Assembly: GCF_022682495.2 (NCBI RefSeq)
Contig: NC_071399.1
Location: 56,350,873-56,414,872 of the forward strand
Length of the DNA: 64,000 nt
Reading direction: 5' to 3'
Origin: Desmodus rotundus
Taxonomy: Eukaryota; Chordata; Mammalia; Chiroptera; Phyllostomidae
The notes beneath the pieces were generated by a model that worked only from the letters and a program-made list of their open reading frames with translations, did no database searches and had not been told where the DNA came from. Numbering within the stretch: the stretch's first letter is position 1; each line of letters begins with the position of its first letter. Positions 23,951-35,189 of the stretch are shown here, piece after piece. The position numbers were made by a program, and so were the translations under genes.

Positions 23951-26632
23951 AGATAGAAAGAAGCAGAATATTTATAACAATCTTAAAGTAATAGAAAAGT
24001 TGTTCCATATTAAATTGTCTTAAAATTTGTTTCTGGGCTTCTCCTCCTCAAGGTAAATTCAAATTAGTTTTTAACTTGTTCACCCTTGTCTGATGCTTAG
24101 TTGTCAATATAGCTTACTTGTGCTTTTCACAACATTTTTGCTATTTTAGAAATAATATACATATATCCTCAAGGTTCTTCCTGTCATTTTTCTTAAAAAA
24201 TTTAAATCAGTGAAGTAATACATATTTAGCAATGCACCCTCCAGACACTTATGGCTGCAACTTTTCCTATATATTAATAGGTATATTTTGTAATTCTTCA
24301 AGTGTATGCAAATGTATACATGTGTATATATATGATAGTCTCAACTATGTTTGTGGACGCATTCATGTGTACATACACATGATGGCCCTAAATATTATTT
24401 GTGCCATGCATGGCTAGAACATATTCCCTCAGAAGACTGCAGTGCTCTGGAGATGGTTTGAAAACATCAAAATAAAATTAAATTTAAAAAACTAATGAAG
24501 TATTTACTGATAGTAGAAACTGGTGGATATAAACATCAGTGCAGACTTATTTTGTTTGTTAAAACTAGGAAAATATCTTTGTGTTAATAATTTGTATTAG
24601 TATTTAAAAATAATGTGGTGTGGGGGGAGGAGGGTATAAGGGAACTAAATGGTAATGGAAAAATACAATATTTTTTAAAATAAAAATACAGTGAATGATG
24701 GTGGTGACATAAGTGGGAGCTGAACTCACTTGCTCATGTAATCAACTGGGACACCTAGCCGATCTTCCAAAGAACAGAATGAACCACCAACAGAATTCCA
24801 TGGATATGAAGCTTGGAAGCCAATGGTTTCAGAGGATGTTTAAAAACTGATGGTAAGGAGATTTTGTGGGCCCACGGGAAGGGGCTAGGGTGCTGGGCCA
24901 GAGACCATGGCTGCCAAAGGAGATTTGGAGGAGAACCAGGTCAGTGAATGTAACTTAGAGGCTCCCTCCTCTCACAGAGCATGAATTCACAGACCTGTAC
25001 CAGGAGAGACCTGGACGCTTAAAGTTGCCGGAGAATTAAAGACACAGTAAGAGACACATAACTGGTGGTATACCCCAGCTGGGACTGGGGTCACTGACTG
25101 AGATAGGACAAGAGATACTGGGGAGCCAGGTGATACCTGGAGATGGGAGGAGAGATGGGTCGCAACTGGCCGTGACCCAGATAGTCTCTGGACAGGTCAG
25201 AGAGTTGGTCTGTGTTGAAACCCAAGTACTTGTTAAGAACAGCTAGCTGCAAACAAGGGGAATTTGCTCAAAAAGGATCTCAGCTGCTGTGGAAGGACCT
25301 CTCATGTGCAGAGGCCAGGCCAGCGAAGAAGGGAGGAAGGGGGGCATGATTTGCTCCCACTCAGGGAACCTAAAGTATTGATCAAAGGAGAGCAGCAGTG
25401 CCCAGAGAGACTTAATTCAATAGGAGAACTAAACTTCCCTGAAGAGTCTCTTCATGCAGGCAGTGCACAGGCCAAGAAAGAGGGAGGAGGAGAGGGACAA
25501 CTTGATCCCACTCAGTGCACCTCACAGACTAATCAAAGGGTTGCACAGGGAGGTGGATTATAGGCACCAGGGGATAAAAACAGAGCACAGTTCCCCTCTG
25601 CCTGCAACATCCAGGAAGAAGAAGAAAACCTGTTTGGCAGGTTTAAAGTCAGCAGGAGGCTATTTTTTTTTTAAGTATAAGACAGTAAGACCTGAAGCTG
25701 TGAGAACACTGAAGACAGATCCAGAAAGAAGTGAGAAGGCAAACACCAACAGCTGAGACAAATTTCACCTTGCTAGCCTTCAGAGCTCGCATTTTATTTA
25801 CTTATTATTTATTTATTTAGTATTTTTTAATTTCTCTTCTTCGTGCTTAGTGTTTTTTATTTTGTTTGTTTAATTCCATTGTTTTCTTTATTTTCCCTTT
25901 CATATTGCATTTTAATTTTTCTTCTTTCACTTCACTTGAATTTCAATAACACACTACTCTTGGTCTTTTACTTTTTATTCTTTTTATCCAGATTATATAT
26001 ACCTTATTATATTATTGTTACTCCAAAGCCCACATCGCACCCTTCCCTGGTGTTAATACATTTCACTAGCTTCCTGAGCCTTATTACTGTTGTAGTTAAC
26101 TTTATAATCTCACACACTACACCAAGTTCTTATGCTGTACTCTTACTATATCTCAACATCTAACCTCACATAAATGCTCTGCTTTCTAAAGTCAGCTCAC
26201 ATTCTTTTTCCCTTCTAATAAGAGTTTTATCTCTTTTTTCACCTTTTATAACAAGTGGCTAGTTGGCTGAAATATCAGGGTTAACACTACACTTATCCAA
26301 AGGTTCTCCTATCACTTCTCTACATGCTGGCACTTTAAATCCCATAGAATACTCTCACACTGTCTTAATACATTTTGCCTTCCCCCTACAACTGATCACG
26401 TACAAGGGTAGGTGGGAGCTGTGATTGAAGCAGGGTGCAGCCAAGAGGAGGGCCCCAAGAAGGGATTTGTGATGGGGTCCAGGACTTGGGGTGTCCAGGA
26501 AATATTAGAACAATGTATATAGGATGTCCTCACCCCCACAAGCCTGAGCCAGGGGGAATGGGACACATGGAACAGGGCCATTCAGAGCTGTTTTGGGTAG
26601 CAAGAGTTTTGCAGCTAACCCCTGGCATAGTC

Positions 26633-26679
26633 ATTTAACATATCTATAACCTTTAACTGGTTTCATAGATATGTTAAAT
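26633..26679. repeat. Perfect 15-bp inverted repeat (hairpin)
   Basis: ATTTAACATATCTAT at 26633-26647 is exactly reverse-complemented by ATAGATATGTTAAAT at 26665-26679, with a 17-base loop. It lies just before the G-rich LTR-like block. Confidence 0.95.
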
Positions 26680-26968
26680 AGCTGTGGCCCTGCTTTGAGC
26701 CAGGGAGATGGGAGTGACTTCCACCCAAGATGGGTCTGGGAAGCAACTCCCCCTGGTTACAGGGCCTGTGTGAGAGCTTGGAGATGATTGGCTCCATGCC
26801 ATGGGGCCATACCTGCCCAGACTTACTATGGCAGCCCAGTAAAGCTGGAAGAATACCGGGATGCTGGCAGGTGTAGCTGAGTGTAGGAGGAGTCGGAAAT
26901 GGGGCTGCAAAGGAAGATGGGTGCTGGGATTTAAACCTAGGCGCGGCAGCCATAGGGAAAGTAGGGAA

Positions 26969-27220
26969 GACCACGTGGTTCTGAAGTAAATAGGGGGCCA
27001 CACAGTTCTGGGGTAAAAAAGAGGGAACCACAAGGTTCTGAGGGGAAAGGAAGAGGACAATGCGGTTATGAAATGGGGAAAAGGACCACACGGTTCTGAA
27101 GGAGAGTAGAGAGGACCACGAGGTTTTGGAGGAGAAGGGAGAGGATCAGGCAGCTTTGGTGAAGTGAAGAGAGGACCATGTGGTTCTGAAGGGAAAGGAA
27201 AAGGACCACGAGGGTTTGGA
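26969..27220 (+). repeat. Minisatellite, about 28-30 bp unit, nine degenerate copies
   Basis: Units start at about 26969, 26997, 27027, 27056, 27084, 27114, 27144, 27174 and 27203. Each begins close to GACCACRYGGTTCTGAAG and continues with a purine-rich GGGGAAGGAAGAG-like half. Because most units are near 30 bp, the minus strand stays open across them (27321-26674) and encodes a proline-rich repeat of about ten residues (PRGP, SEPHGPL). I read that frame as a by-product of the repeat. Confidence 0.85.
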
Positions 27221-27527
27221 GTGCTTTTTTTTGCCACGCAGCTTAGGCAGCAGGAGAGACTTTGCCGGGAAGAAAAGGGGAGAAAGGACTCTTGCTGGTG
27301 AGCCATGAGAAGGTGCCACATGGTTTTGGATTAACTGGAGATTGCAGCAGCCACACAGCTGATGGTGCCGGGAGCCTGAATCATGGACTTCTACTTCTTT
27401 TCCTGAGACACGGTACCCCAGACTGGGCACAGGGAGAGGGAAGGACTGTGCATCTGTGGGTATTCTAGAGGACTTTAGTATCTTATTGAAGACATTAAGT
27501 CATTACTCTAAGTCTGTGTAACTTTTA

Positions 27528-27533
27528 AATAAA
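27528..27533 (+). terminator. Polyadenylation signal AATAAA of the LTR-like insert
   Basis: Canonical hexamer followed by a pyrimidine-rich stretch, as in an R-U5 junction. Confidence 0.5.
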
Positions 27534-28009
27534 CAATTCCTTTCCTTTTCACCAGTCTCTGGCATTGAGAGATATCTTTCCTCTGGCGGCAGGCATTGAG
27601 AACCTAGCAGGTGGGCATGGGGAAGAGGAACCTCCAGAGACAGAAAGGGGGAATCCTTTCTGTAATAATTTATTGTGAACCACCCCCTGCCTTGCTCTGT
27701 AACATGATCACCAGTATAACTGCTGGAAGAGAGAGCCCACCAACAAAGGAACCACCAACAGGTAAAATAAGAGGGCTCACACAAACAAAAGAAAGGGCAA
27801 GCCTAGAGCGTCCAGACAAGAAGATCAAAGAGACCACACCACTGAATCCCATAGAATCCTTACCATAGAAGTTCACCCTACAAATGCAGCTGATAAAGCA
27901 GAGAATCAGCAATCACCAAAACAAACAAAAAGAGTCACCTAAAATGGGGAGACAAAGAAAGAACCCACAATAGAAAGGAATGGAACACTCCCCTTAAAAG
28001 AACTAAATG

Positions 28010-28848
28010 AAATGGAGGCAAGAAAACTATCAGAAAAAGAATTCAAAAGAATGCTATAAGGATGCTCAAAGAACTCACAGAGAACTGCAAGGAACTAAGT
28101 GGAAACTACAACAGTATGAAAAAGAAAATAGAAGCTATAAACAAGAAACAGGAAGAAATGAAGAATACAATTTCTGAAATTAAAAAAAAAATACACTAGA
28201 AGGAATTACAAGCAGGCTGGATGAAACAGAGGACCAAATTAGTGAGTTGGAAGACAAAGTAGAAAGAAATACCCAGGTAGAGCTGCTGCACAAAAAAAGA
28301 CTAAAAAAATGTGAAGATGATTTAAGGGAACTTCAAGACAATGTGAAACACAACAACATTCAAATCATAGGGATACCAGAAGGAGAAGAAAAGGAGAAAG
28401 GGATAGAAACCCTGCTTGAAAAAATAATGACAGAAAACTTCCCACACCTGGAGAGGGGGAAAGCCACACAAGTTCAGGAAGCATACACAGTCCCCATGGA
28501 GATGAACCCAAAGAGGCCTACTTCAAGACACATCATAACTAAAATGCCAAGTTTTAAAAACAAAGAAAGAATCTCAAAATCAGGAAGGAGAAACATGAAG
28601 AAATATACAAGGGAGCCCCGATAAGGCTAGCAACAGACTTCTCAATGGAAACGTTCCAAGCCAGAAAAGAATGGCAACAAATATTCCAAGTAATGAAAAG
28701 CAAAGGCATGCAACCAAGACTACTCTACTCAGAGAGGTTCTCCATTAAAATGGAAGGCCAAATAAGGAGTTTCCCAGACAAAAGAAGCCTCAAAGAATAC
28801 AACTCCACCAAACAAGCACTGCAAGAAATGCTAAAGGGAGTGATTTAA
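28010..28848 (+). pseudogene. L1 ORF1 pseudogene
   Basis: This encodes a broken L1 RNA-binding protein. Coiled-coil-like sequence comes first. The RRM-like domain is open at 28247-28624 (NNIQIIGIPEGEEKEKG, then TENFPHLERGKATQVQEAY and MNPKRPTSRHII). A stop at 28622-28624 and a frame change separate it from the C-terminal domain, open at 28645-28848 (ETFQARKEWQQIFQVMKSKG, FPDKRSLKEYNSTKQALQEM). All three domain types occur in the usual order, so the original was full length. ORF2 follows after about 55 bases, as in other L1s. Confidence 0.88.
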
Positions 28849-28904
28849 GAAGAGGAAGAAAAAGAGTGAGGAAGAGATGAACACAGGTAAAGAGGGGGGA
28901 AAAG

Positions 28905-29448
28905 AGTAAGTGCCTATCAATAATAACCTTAAATATTAACAAATTTAATGCTTCAATCAAAAGACATAGAGTAGCTGAAAGAGTAAGAAAACATGACCCA
29001 CACATATGCTGCCTACAAGAGACCCACCTCAGAACAGAAGACCTACACAGACTAAAAGTGAAGAGTTGGAAAAAAATATCCAAAGCAAATGGGCAGGAAA
29101 AAATAAAAACCAAAACGCTGGAGTAGCAATACTTATATCAGACAAAATAGACTTCAAAACAAAGGTCATAAGAGGAGATACAGAAGGACACTTCATAATA
29201 CTCAAGGGAGTAATTTATCAAGAAGAAATAAACATTATAAACATGTATGTACCCAACATAGGAACATCCAAATATATAAGGAAAATGTTGGAGGACTTCA
29301 AGAAAGACATAGACAGCAACACACCTATACTAGGGGATTTTAATATCCCACTGACAAAAATGGATAGATCTTCCAAACAAAATGTCAACAAGAATATTGC
29401 AGCATTGAACAATACCCTATATCAAATAGACTTAACTGATACATGTAG
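28905..29448 (+). pseudogene. L1 ORF2 endonuclease fragment
   Basis: This is the N-terminal APE-like endonuclease of ORF2. The sequence translates through NINKFNASIKRHRVAERVRK, then CCLQETHLR (the QET motif with the metal-binding glutamate), then GVAILISDKIDFK and ILGDFNIPLT (GDFN catalytic motif) near 29329-29358. A break near 29000 changes frame. From 29006 the frame stays open through the foreign filler to 29734. The distal endonuclease and RT are absent. Confidence 0.85.
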
Positions 29449-29753
29449 AACTGTGCTGCGATACTTCAAAGCTGGGCAGGTGTTTCTGCAACTCTGGCAA
29501 CTGCTGTCTCTGTGGCTCCAGGTGCCACTGTCATCTTCTGAGGCCTCCCTGGCAGGTGCCACAGTCACCTGCTGTTGCCACTGCCACTGCCACCACGGCT
29601 CTCTAGCCCCCTCCTTGTTAGTAAGCTTTCTGGGTGCCACCTCCAGCCTGCTTTCTCACAGCCTCCTGGGTTGTGTAGCCAGTTCTAACAGCTCCCATGG
29701 CTGTCCTGCTTCCTCGAACACTGCTGCAAAGTAGAGATAAGTGGACTCCTTAC
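29449..29753 (+). other. GC-rich filler of unknown origin replacing L1 ORF2 middle
   Basis: About 305 bp without L1 similarity sits exactly where some 2.4 kb of ORF2 should be. It is rich in CTG, GCC and CAC triplets (for example CTGTTGCCACTGCCACTGCC at 29571-29590), has no A tail, and shows no duplication at its edges that I can see. It continues the upstream L1 reading frame for about 95 codons rich in Ser, Leu and Cys. It may be repair filler or a satellite-like piece. Confidence 0.7.
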
Positions 29754-31407
29754 CAAATCAACAAACAGCAAGTGTTGGAGAGGTTGTGGAGAAAAGGCAA
29801 CTCTAGTACACTATTGGTGGGAATGAAGACTGGTACAGCCACTGTGGAAAACAGTATGGAATTTCCTCAGAAAACTAAAAATGGTACTGCTTTTTGACCT
29901 GGCAATTCCACTGCGTGGATCCTAAGAACCCTGAAACACTAATTCAAAAGAACCTATGCACCCCAAAGTTCATAGCAACACAATTTACAATAGCCAGGTG
30001 TTGTTGGAAGCAACCTAAGTGCCCATCAGTGAATGAGTGAATGAAAAAAACTGTGGTACATTTACATAATGGAATATTGCCCAGAAGAAAGAAAGAAAAG
30101 GAGCTCCAACCCTTCATGACAGCATGGATGGATCTGGAGAGAATTATCCTAAGTGAGATAAGTCAGGCAGTGAAAGACAAATACCATATGATGTGAACTA
30201 TAAGTGGAACCTAATCAACAAAATAAACAAGCAAACAAAATATAACCAGAGACATTGAAATAAAGAACAATCTAACAGTAACTAGTGTGGGGGAGGGGAT
30301 TATGGGGGGAAAAGAGGAAGGGTCATCAAGGAATGTGTACAAAGGATACATGGACAAAGTCAAATGGTTATAGTTTCAAGGGTATGAAGTGGGAATGGTT
30401 TTGTCAGGGGGATGAAGTAGGAGGAAATGGAGAGAACTGTACTTGAACAACAATAAAAATAAGTAAATAAGTAAATAAATACTACTACTGAAAAAAAGAG
30501 AAATTTACAACAAAATTTCAAAATTTATATGGAAAGGTAAAGGACTTACAAAAGTCCATAGACTCTTGAAAAAGAATAGGGTCAGATGATTTCCACAATC
30601 TGATTTCAACACTTTCTATAAAGCTACATCAATCAAAATTGTAGTTTTGGTGTAAGGATAAATCTATTGATCTATGAAAAAGAAAAAAGTCCAGAAATAG
30701 ACCCAAACATATGATCAATTGATTCTTTACCAAGTTACCAAAGTAATTTAATGAGGGAAACTATTGCTTTTTAATCATATTGTTCTTGAATAGTTAAGTA
30801 TGTTTATGGAATAAAAGAAACTCCAATTCTTATTTTGCACCATATTAAAATATTTTTAAAAATCATAGATCTAAATGTAAGAGATAAAACTTTTTAAAGT
30901 CCAGAATTAAACATAGGAAAAAAATATTTTGACACTGGGTTAGGCAAAGATTTCTTAAATACAATGCAAAAGACACAATATATGAAAGAAAAAAATAAAA
31001 ATAAAAAATAATTTAAAATAAAATTTATGAAGAACATACAATTGAACAGCAAGAAAAAAATCCAGTTTAAAAATGGGCAAAGGAACTGAATAGATATATC
31101 TCCAAAAATGACATAGGAAAAGATGCTTAATGTCACTGATCATCAGAGAGATGCATATTAAAACCACAATAAAATAATACTTCACACCTGCCAGAATGTC
31201 TATCATCAGTAACTCAACAAACAACAAGTGCTGGCAACAAGTGTGAGAAAAAGAATCCCTCATGCACTGTTGGTGGGAAGGCAGATTGGTACAGCACTAT
31301 GGAAAACAGTATGGTGGTTCCTTAAGAAATTAAAAATGAAACTGCCTTATAACACAGCAATTCCACTTATGGGTATAATTCAAAGAAACTCAAAACACTA
31401 AATCAAA

Positions 31408-31557
31408 AGAAGGGGAAGTGGGAAACAAAGGAACATGAACAGAGGACTAATGGACACAGACAATGGGGGTGATTGTGTGATTAGGGGGTAGGGTATTGAT
31501 GAGCAATGGGGTAAAATGTGGGACAACTCTAACTGAACAAGAAATAAAAAATAAAAT
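31408..31557 (+). mobile_element. Short 5'-truncated LINE-1 3'UTR insert
   Basis: About 150 bp of young-type L1 3'UTR (ACAGACAATGGGGGTGATTG, then TGGGACAACTCTAACTGAAC) ends in an A-rich tail. It sits between two halves of the older L1. A short AAAAGAA occurs on both sides, consistent with a target duplication, although A-rich sequence makes that weak. Confidence 0.65.
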
Positions 31558-31872
31558 TAAAAAAAGAAATAACAGTAAAAATGTATATGAACCTTACGTT
31601 CATTGCAGTGTTATTTATAACAGCCAAACCATGGAACCAACCCAAGTGCCCATGAATAAACAAGTAGATAAACAAGCAGTCATACAATGCAAATGAATAT
31701 GAACTGTGCATAAAAAATGAAACCTTCCTGTTTATAACAACATGACTAGACCTAGAGGGTATTATGCTAAATGAAATGAGTGAGACAGAGAAATCAAATA
31801 CCATATTATTTCGCTTATATGTCAAATCTAGAAAACAAAATAAATGAACAAACAAAACAGAAACAGACTCAT

Positions 31873-32699
31873 TGTGGGGAACGCGGTTCTGCAGTGTCCT
31901 CCCAGTCATGGATGAGACTAATACTACCAAGATAGGATCTACTTGGGGAGAAAAGGCTGGATAATCTCTCAGAGAAGAGCCCCAAGCACCTTTTTCCCTG
32001 GGTTTTTATTGAGTTTAGCTTGCATAGGGATGCATATCAAAGGAAGGAGATAAGGTTTACAGATAACATTACTAGGATCACTAGGGTCCTTTGAGTCAGG
32101 GTCTGGTAGAAAAAGTGCCATAAAACCAAGGGGGACAAACTCATTTTGTGCTTGGACCCTAAATATTTAGTATGCATAACTTGAGGGCATTCTTAGCAAA
32201 GCAGGGTTCTCAGGATTTAATGCATTCTTTCTCAGGCCCGATTGCCCCCAGAAACTGCGCATTCCAGCACAGGGCTGCACCCACCTCTGGCATTGTTTTA
32301 GGCCTGAGTCAGGTGGGGGAAGCAAGGCAGCCAAGAGATTAGGAGGCTTTTTACAGATAGAATGATGACTCAGGCTATGATAAAGCTGAGGGGTGAGGGT
32401 CTTTTGCCCCTTCTCTATAGTCCCCTAAATCCTTCCCTGATGGCCCCTTCGTGACTGTGCCTGTCTCAGGTTGTTCCTTCCTTGAGGAATCTTACCCATC
32501 ATTGGCTATCCAGCCATCCTCCACGAGCCAAGCAGGGTGACGTAAAGGGAGCAGAGGCTGCGCCCCTCGTGGGAGGATAAGTTTTATCTCCTTAGTGGCT
32601 GATGGTCCCAAAGTCTCTTTACTTAGCCTGAGCCTTGGGACTTTCTCACCTGTCGTTGAGGTTGCAGCTCCTGAAACCAGGCCAGGACTGTTCTCAACA
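31873..32699 (-). mobile_element. Solo LTR of an endogenous retrovirus, 6-bp TSD
   Basis: The 827-bp block runs from TGTGGGGAACG to CTCAACA on the plus strand, so both ends are TG...CA. ACTCAT occurs on each side (31867-31872 and 32700-32705), and the flanking L1 sequence is continuous once one copy is removed. On the minus strand an AATAAA lies at 32010-32005, with about 135 bases to the LTR end, which sets the orientation. No internal viral genes are present. Six-base duplications are typical of class II (ERV2/beta-like) elements, so I suggest that class. Confidence 0.92.
32005..32010 (-). terminator. Polyadenylation signal of the solo LTR
   Basis: AATAAA on the minus strand inside the solo LTR, in the expected R-region position. 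Confidence 0.7.
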
Positions 32700-32990
32700 A
32701 CTCATAGATACAGAGAATGAACAAATGTCTGTCAGTTGAGAAAGGGGTTGGGAGAGCTAGGTGAAAAAAATGAAGGGATTTAGAAGTAAAGATTAGTAGC
32801 TACAAAATAATCACAGGGATGGAAAGTACAGCATAGGAAATATAGTCAATAATATTGTAATATCTATGCATGTTACCAGGTAGGTACTAGACTTATCCAG
32901 GGGATCACTTTGTAAATTGTACAAATATCTAACCATTATGCTGTATACTTGAAACTAATATGATATTGAATATCAAGTATAATTGAAAAA

Positions 32991-33979
32991 ATATAAAAAG
33001 TAGAAAAATAAAAACTAAAAAAAGTGGCAAGTGATTTAAGAACAATACAGAGTTCCATGAAATTGGGAGAGACTGAGAATAAGAGAAAATTACATCGCAG
33101 AAAGTCCTTTATGAGGAAGATGGGTCTTTATCACAGGTTGGCTGCTCATGTGAGTAGATTATGAGATAGATAGTCATATAGAAGATAATTATTAGGGAGT
33201 GCTATTGGGATTATAACTGTGGATGTGAAGGTGAGAAAGCAAGATTACATAGAAAAGTAGGCTGAAACATCTCAAGAAATTCTCAGTGAAAGCCATGGAG
33301 ATCTGTGCAGCTGGGATAGCCTTTCATTATTATACTACAATGGGGCAAAAAGGCTGCACATTTACCCTTTTTTGTTGGTCATTCACTGCATGTGGGCTAT
33401 CCCAAGAAGGAGTCATAATTTTGAACAAAGCAACTCAGATATTTATTTGAAGGTTTTGCAATCTTACTTTCAGCCTTTGGAGGAATAAATATTTCAGTCC
33501 TAAAAGAGAGTGTGGTTGGCACGCTCAGAGCATACATTATAGACTCCAACAACCAGAAATAGTAGGAAATAATTTCAGTATGTGCAAGAGCATTAATATT
33601 AAAAAATGTACAGGTAGGGACACAGATGATTTTCTGCTTTGGCTTGAACTTAAACAGGAGCAAAGAGAACAAATGGTTAGAAAGATGATATTTTTAAAAA
33701 ATATCACTGAGACACTTAAATACTACTTTTTTGAAATTTATTTTGAATATACTTTTTAGCATGGCATTTACATGATTTTTAACAGAGAAATCAATAAAAA
33801 GAACTATAATGAAACTGGAAATGAACACAAAGTAAATAAAATATTGGAGTATGTCAGATGAGAGGTAGCAAGGATTCTTTGTGTATTATTAGTGGACATG
33901 AAAGAAAGTAATTGATTCCAAAGTATATAAGTAATATGAGCACAATTTTTATAAGAGGTTATAGGATAGTAATCATTTT
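32991..33979. other. No recognised feature
   Basis: No coding or confident repeat signal. A minus-strand open frame at 33397-33672 has no known motif. Confidence 0.45.
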
Positions 33980-34170
33980 ACATAAATTATTTAATCTGAT
34001 TTATAATAACTCCAAGAAATAAATGTTATTGTTATCATTCACTTTTTATAGAAAAGGATTCTGAAAAACAGGCTGTTTAAGTAGCAAGCCTAAACTAAGG
34101 TTATACAGTTAGTAAGTGGCTGAGGCTGAATTCAATGCAATTTAGCTCCAGGATTAGTGTACTTTGTGTG
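33980..34170 (-). mobile_element. MIR SINE relic, antisense
   Basis: The order TTATTTAATCTGATTTATAA, AAATGTTATTGTTATCATTC and GGTTATACAGTTAGTAAGTG follows the reverse complement of the MIR consensus (the allele-like phrase 'cacagctagtaagtgg'). Confidence 0.7.
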
Positions 34171-34250
34171 ACAAATAGTAAATATTTAACAAAAAATTAA
34201 ATTGCAAGAGTAGAAACAAATTTTGAGGACAAAAGCATGAGTTGGGAGAT

Positions 34251-34316
34251 ACATATATATATATATATCATATATATTATATATATTATATACACACAAA
34301 CATATACACATATAGG
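34251..34316. repeat. (TA)n-rich low-complexity tract
   Basis: Alternating TA and CA dinucleotides, imperfect. Confidence 0.85.
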
Positions 34317-35189
34317 TATGGCATTTCATCTAGGTAAAATTAAAGCTATAATACAAAAGGAAAGTTGAAGTTAGAGTGAGAATTTTGTAGTTTTGTTTAG
34401 CAGAGATAATTTCGAAGGCTTTAAGACACCACATGACATAGTTTTGCATGCAGTCCTGGAAAGTTGACTGAAGTCACAGTACTCCAAACTGAGTAAATAG
34501 TGTCTTCTTTAGATTCTAAAATACCATTCACTTTACCTCATGACACTTTGATACGTGTTGATTATTAACTTCCATCTTATTTAGAGTTCTCTTGTCTATC
34601 CTACTTCGAAATGTGTAACTAGATAATGAGTAATCTACCGCAGCTTCACCTTGTATATCTACCTTTACGTCTCAGACAGTGTATATCACTGACTTGCAGC
34701 TTTCAGAAGTTCAGAAATCAAGGTGACTGCATTTTCCCCTGCAAAACTTGGCAGGGTCCATTACAGGAAAGATCAATAAAAAAGCTGGGTAGGGGAATTT
34801 TAGGAGCTTACCACTCATATTTGTTCTCCTATAATTATATGGGATTAAAGAGAATAGATAGTGTTTGCAATATTTTTAAATACGGGTTTTGTTTGTTTGT
34901 TTGTTTGTTTGATGTCCCATGGAAATAGTAACTTGAAAGCAAACACTTTTAATTAGCAAAAGTATAACTTTATTAAGAGTGAAGTAAATCTTCTCTAAAT
35001 GCTCAAAGTTTTACAACAACAGTATAAAACACACTGAATTACTATAGATTATAGTCTATACAATAAAGACATCAAGTTCATATGAATTATGTCATCAATT
35101 TTAGCCATACAGTATGAGGGAGAAAACTGTTTCTTCAGTGTTAACAGTTTAGCTATGTTACTCCATGGTATCGCTGCTTAGGCAGCCAT
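34317..35189. other. No recognised feature
   Basis: A (TTTG)n run lies at 34889-34911. Otherwise AT-rich sequence with no coding motif. Confidence 0.4.

Larger units (their letters stand above)
26400..27600 (+). mobile_element. LTR-like insert inside L1 5'UTR
   Basis: This G-rich block differs sharply from the flanking T-rich L1 5'UTR. It contains a 15-bp perfect inverted repeat (26633-26679), a nine-copy minisatellite (26969-27220), an AATAAA at 27528-27533 and a pyrimidine-rich stretch with CTCTGGCATTGAG after it. That order (U3 repeats, polyadenylation signal, short U5) is what a solo LTR shows. A possible LTR span is from TGTGGCCC (26683) to CTAGCA (27603). I could not find a convincing target duplication, so the boundaries and class are open. 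Confidence 0.5.
24715..30484 (+). mobile_element. Long LINE-1, sense, broken by two foreign blocks
   Basis: The order on the plus strand is: 5'UTR (24715 to about 26395, including a T-rich part from 25790), an LTR-like insert (about 26400-27600), the rest of the 5'UTR to about 27960, ORF1 (28010-28848), the ORF2 endonuclease region (28905-29448), a GC-rich filler (29449-29753), the ORF2 C-terminus and 3'UTR (29754-30440), and an A-rich tail with AATAAAAATAAGTAAATAA. About 2.4 kb of ORF2, including the whole RT domain, is missing at the filler. Moderate decay suggests middle age. Confidence 0.85.
30490..32990 (+). mobile_element. Older LINE-1, sense, 3' half, with nested inserts
   Basis: The sequence covers the late ORF2 region (from AAATTTATATGGAAAGGTAA), the C-terminal region (31100-31400, ACCACAATAAAATAATACTT) and the 3'UTR to about 32990, ending near ATTGAAAAAATATAAAAAG. 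Two inserts split it: a short L1 tail (31408-31557) and a solo LTR (31873-32699). The L1 reads straight through when both are removed, which gives the relative ages. Confidence 0.82.

Noticed and set aside
26674..27321. 215-codon minus-strand open frame rich in proline
   Set aside because: The frame is kept open by the near-30-bp minisatellite. It lies in an LTR-like block and has no known domain.
29006..29734. 242-codon plus-strand open frame as a host gene
   Set aside because: The first part is L1 endonuclease and the rest is filler of unknown origin, so this is a chimera with no sign of selection visible here.
31873..32699. Complete provirus with gag, pol or env
   Set aside because: Only one LTR is present and the flanking sequence is L1. 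No viral coding sequence is readable on either strand.
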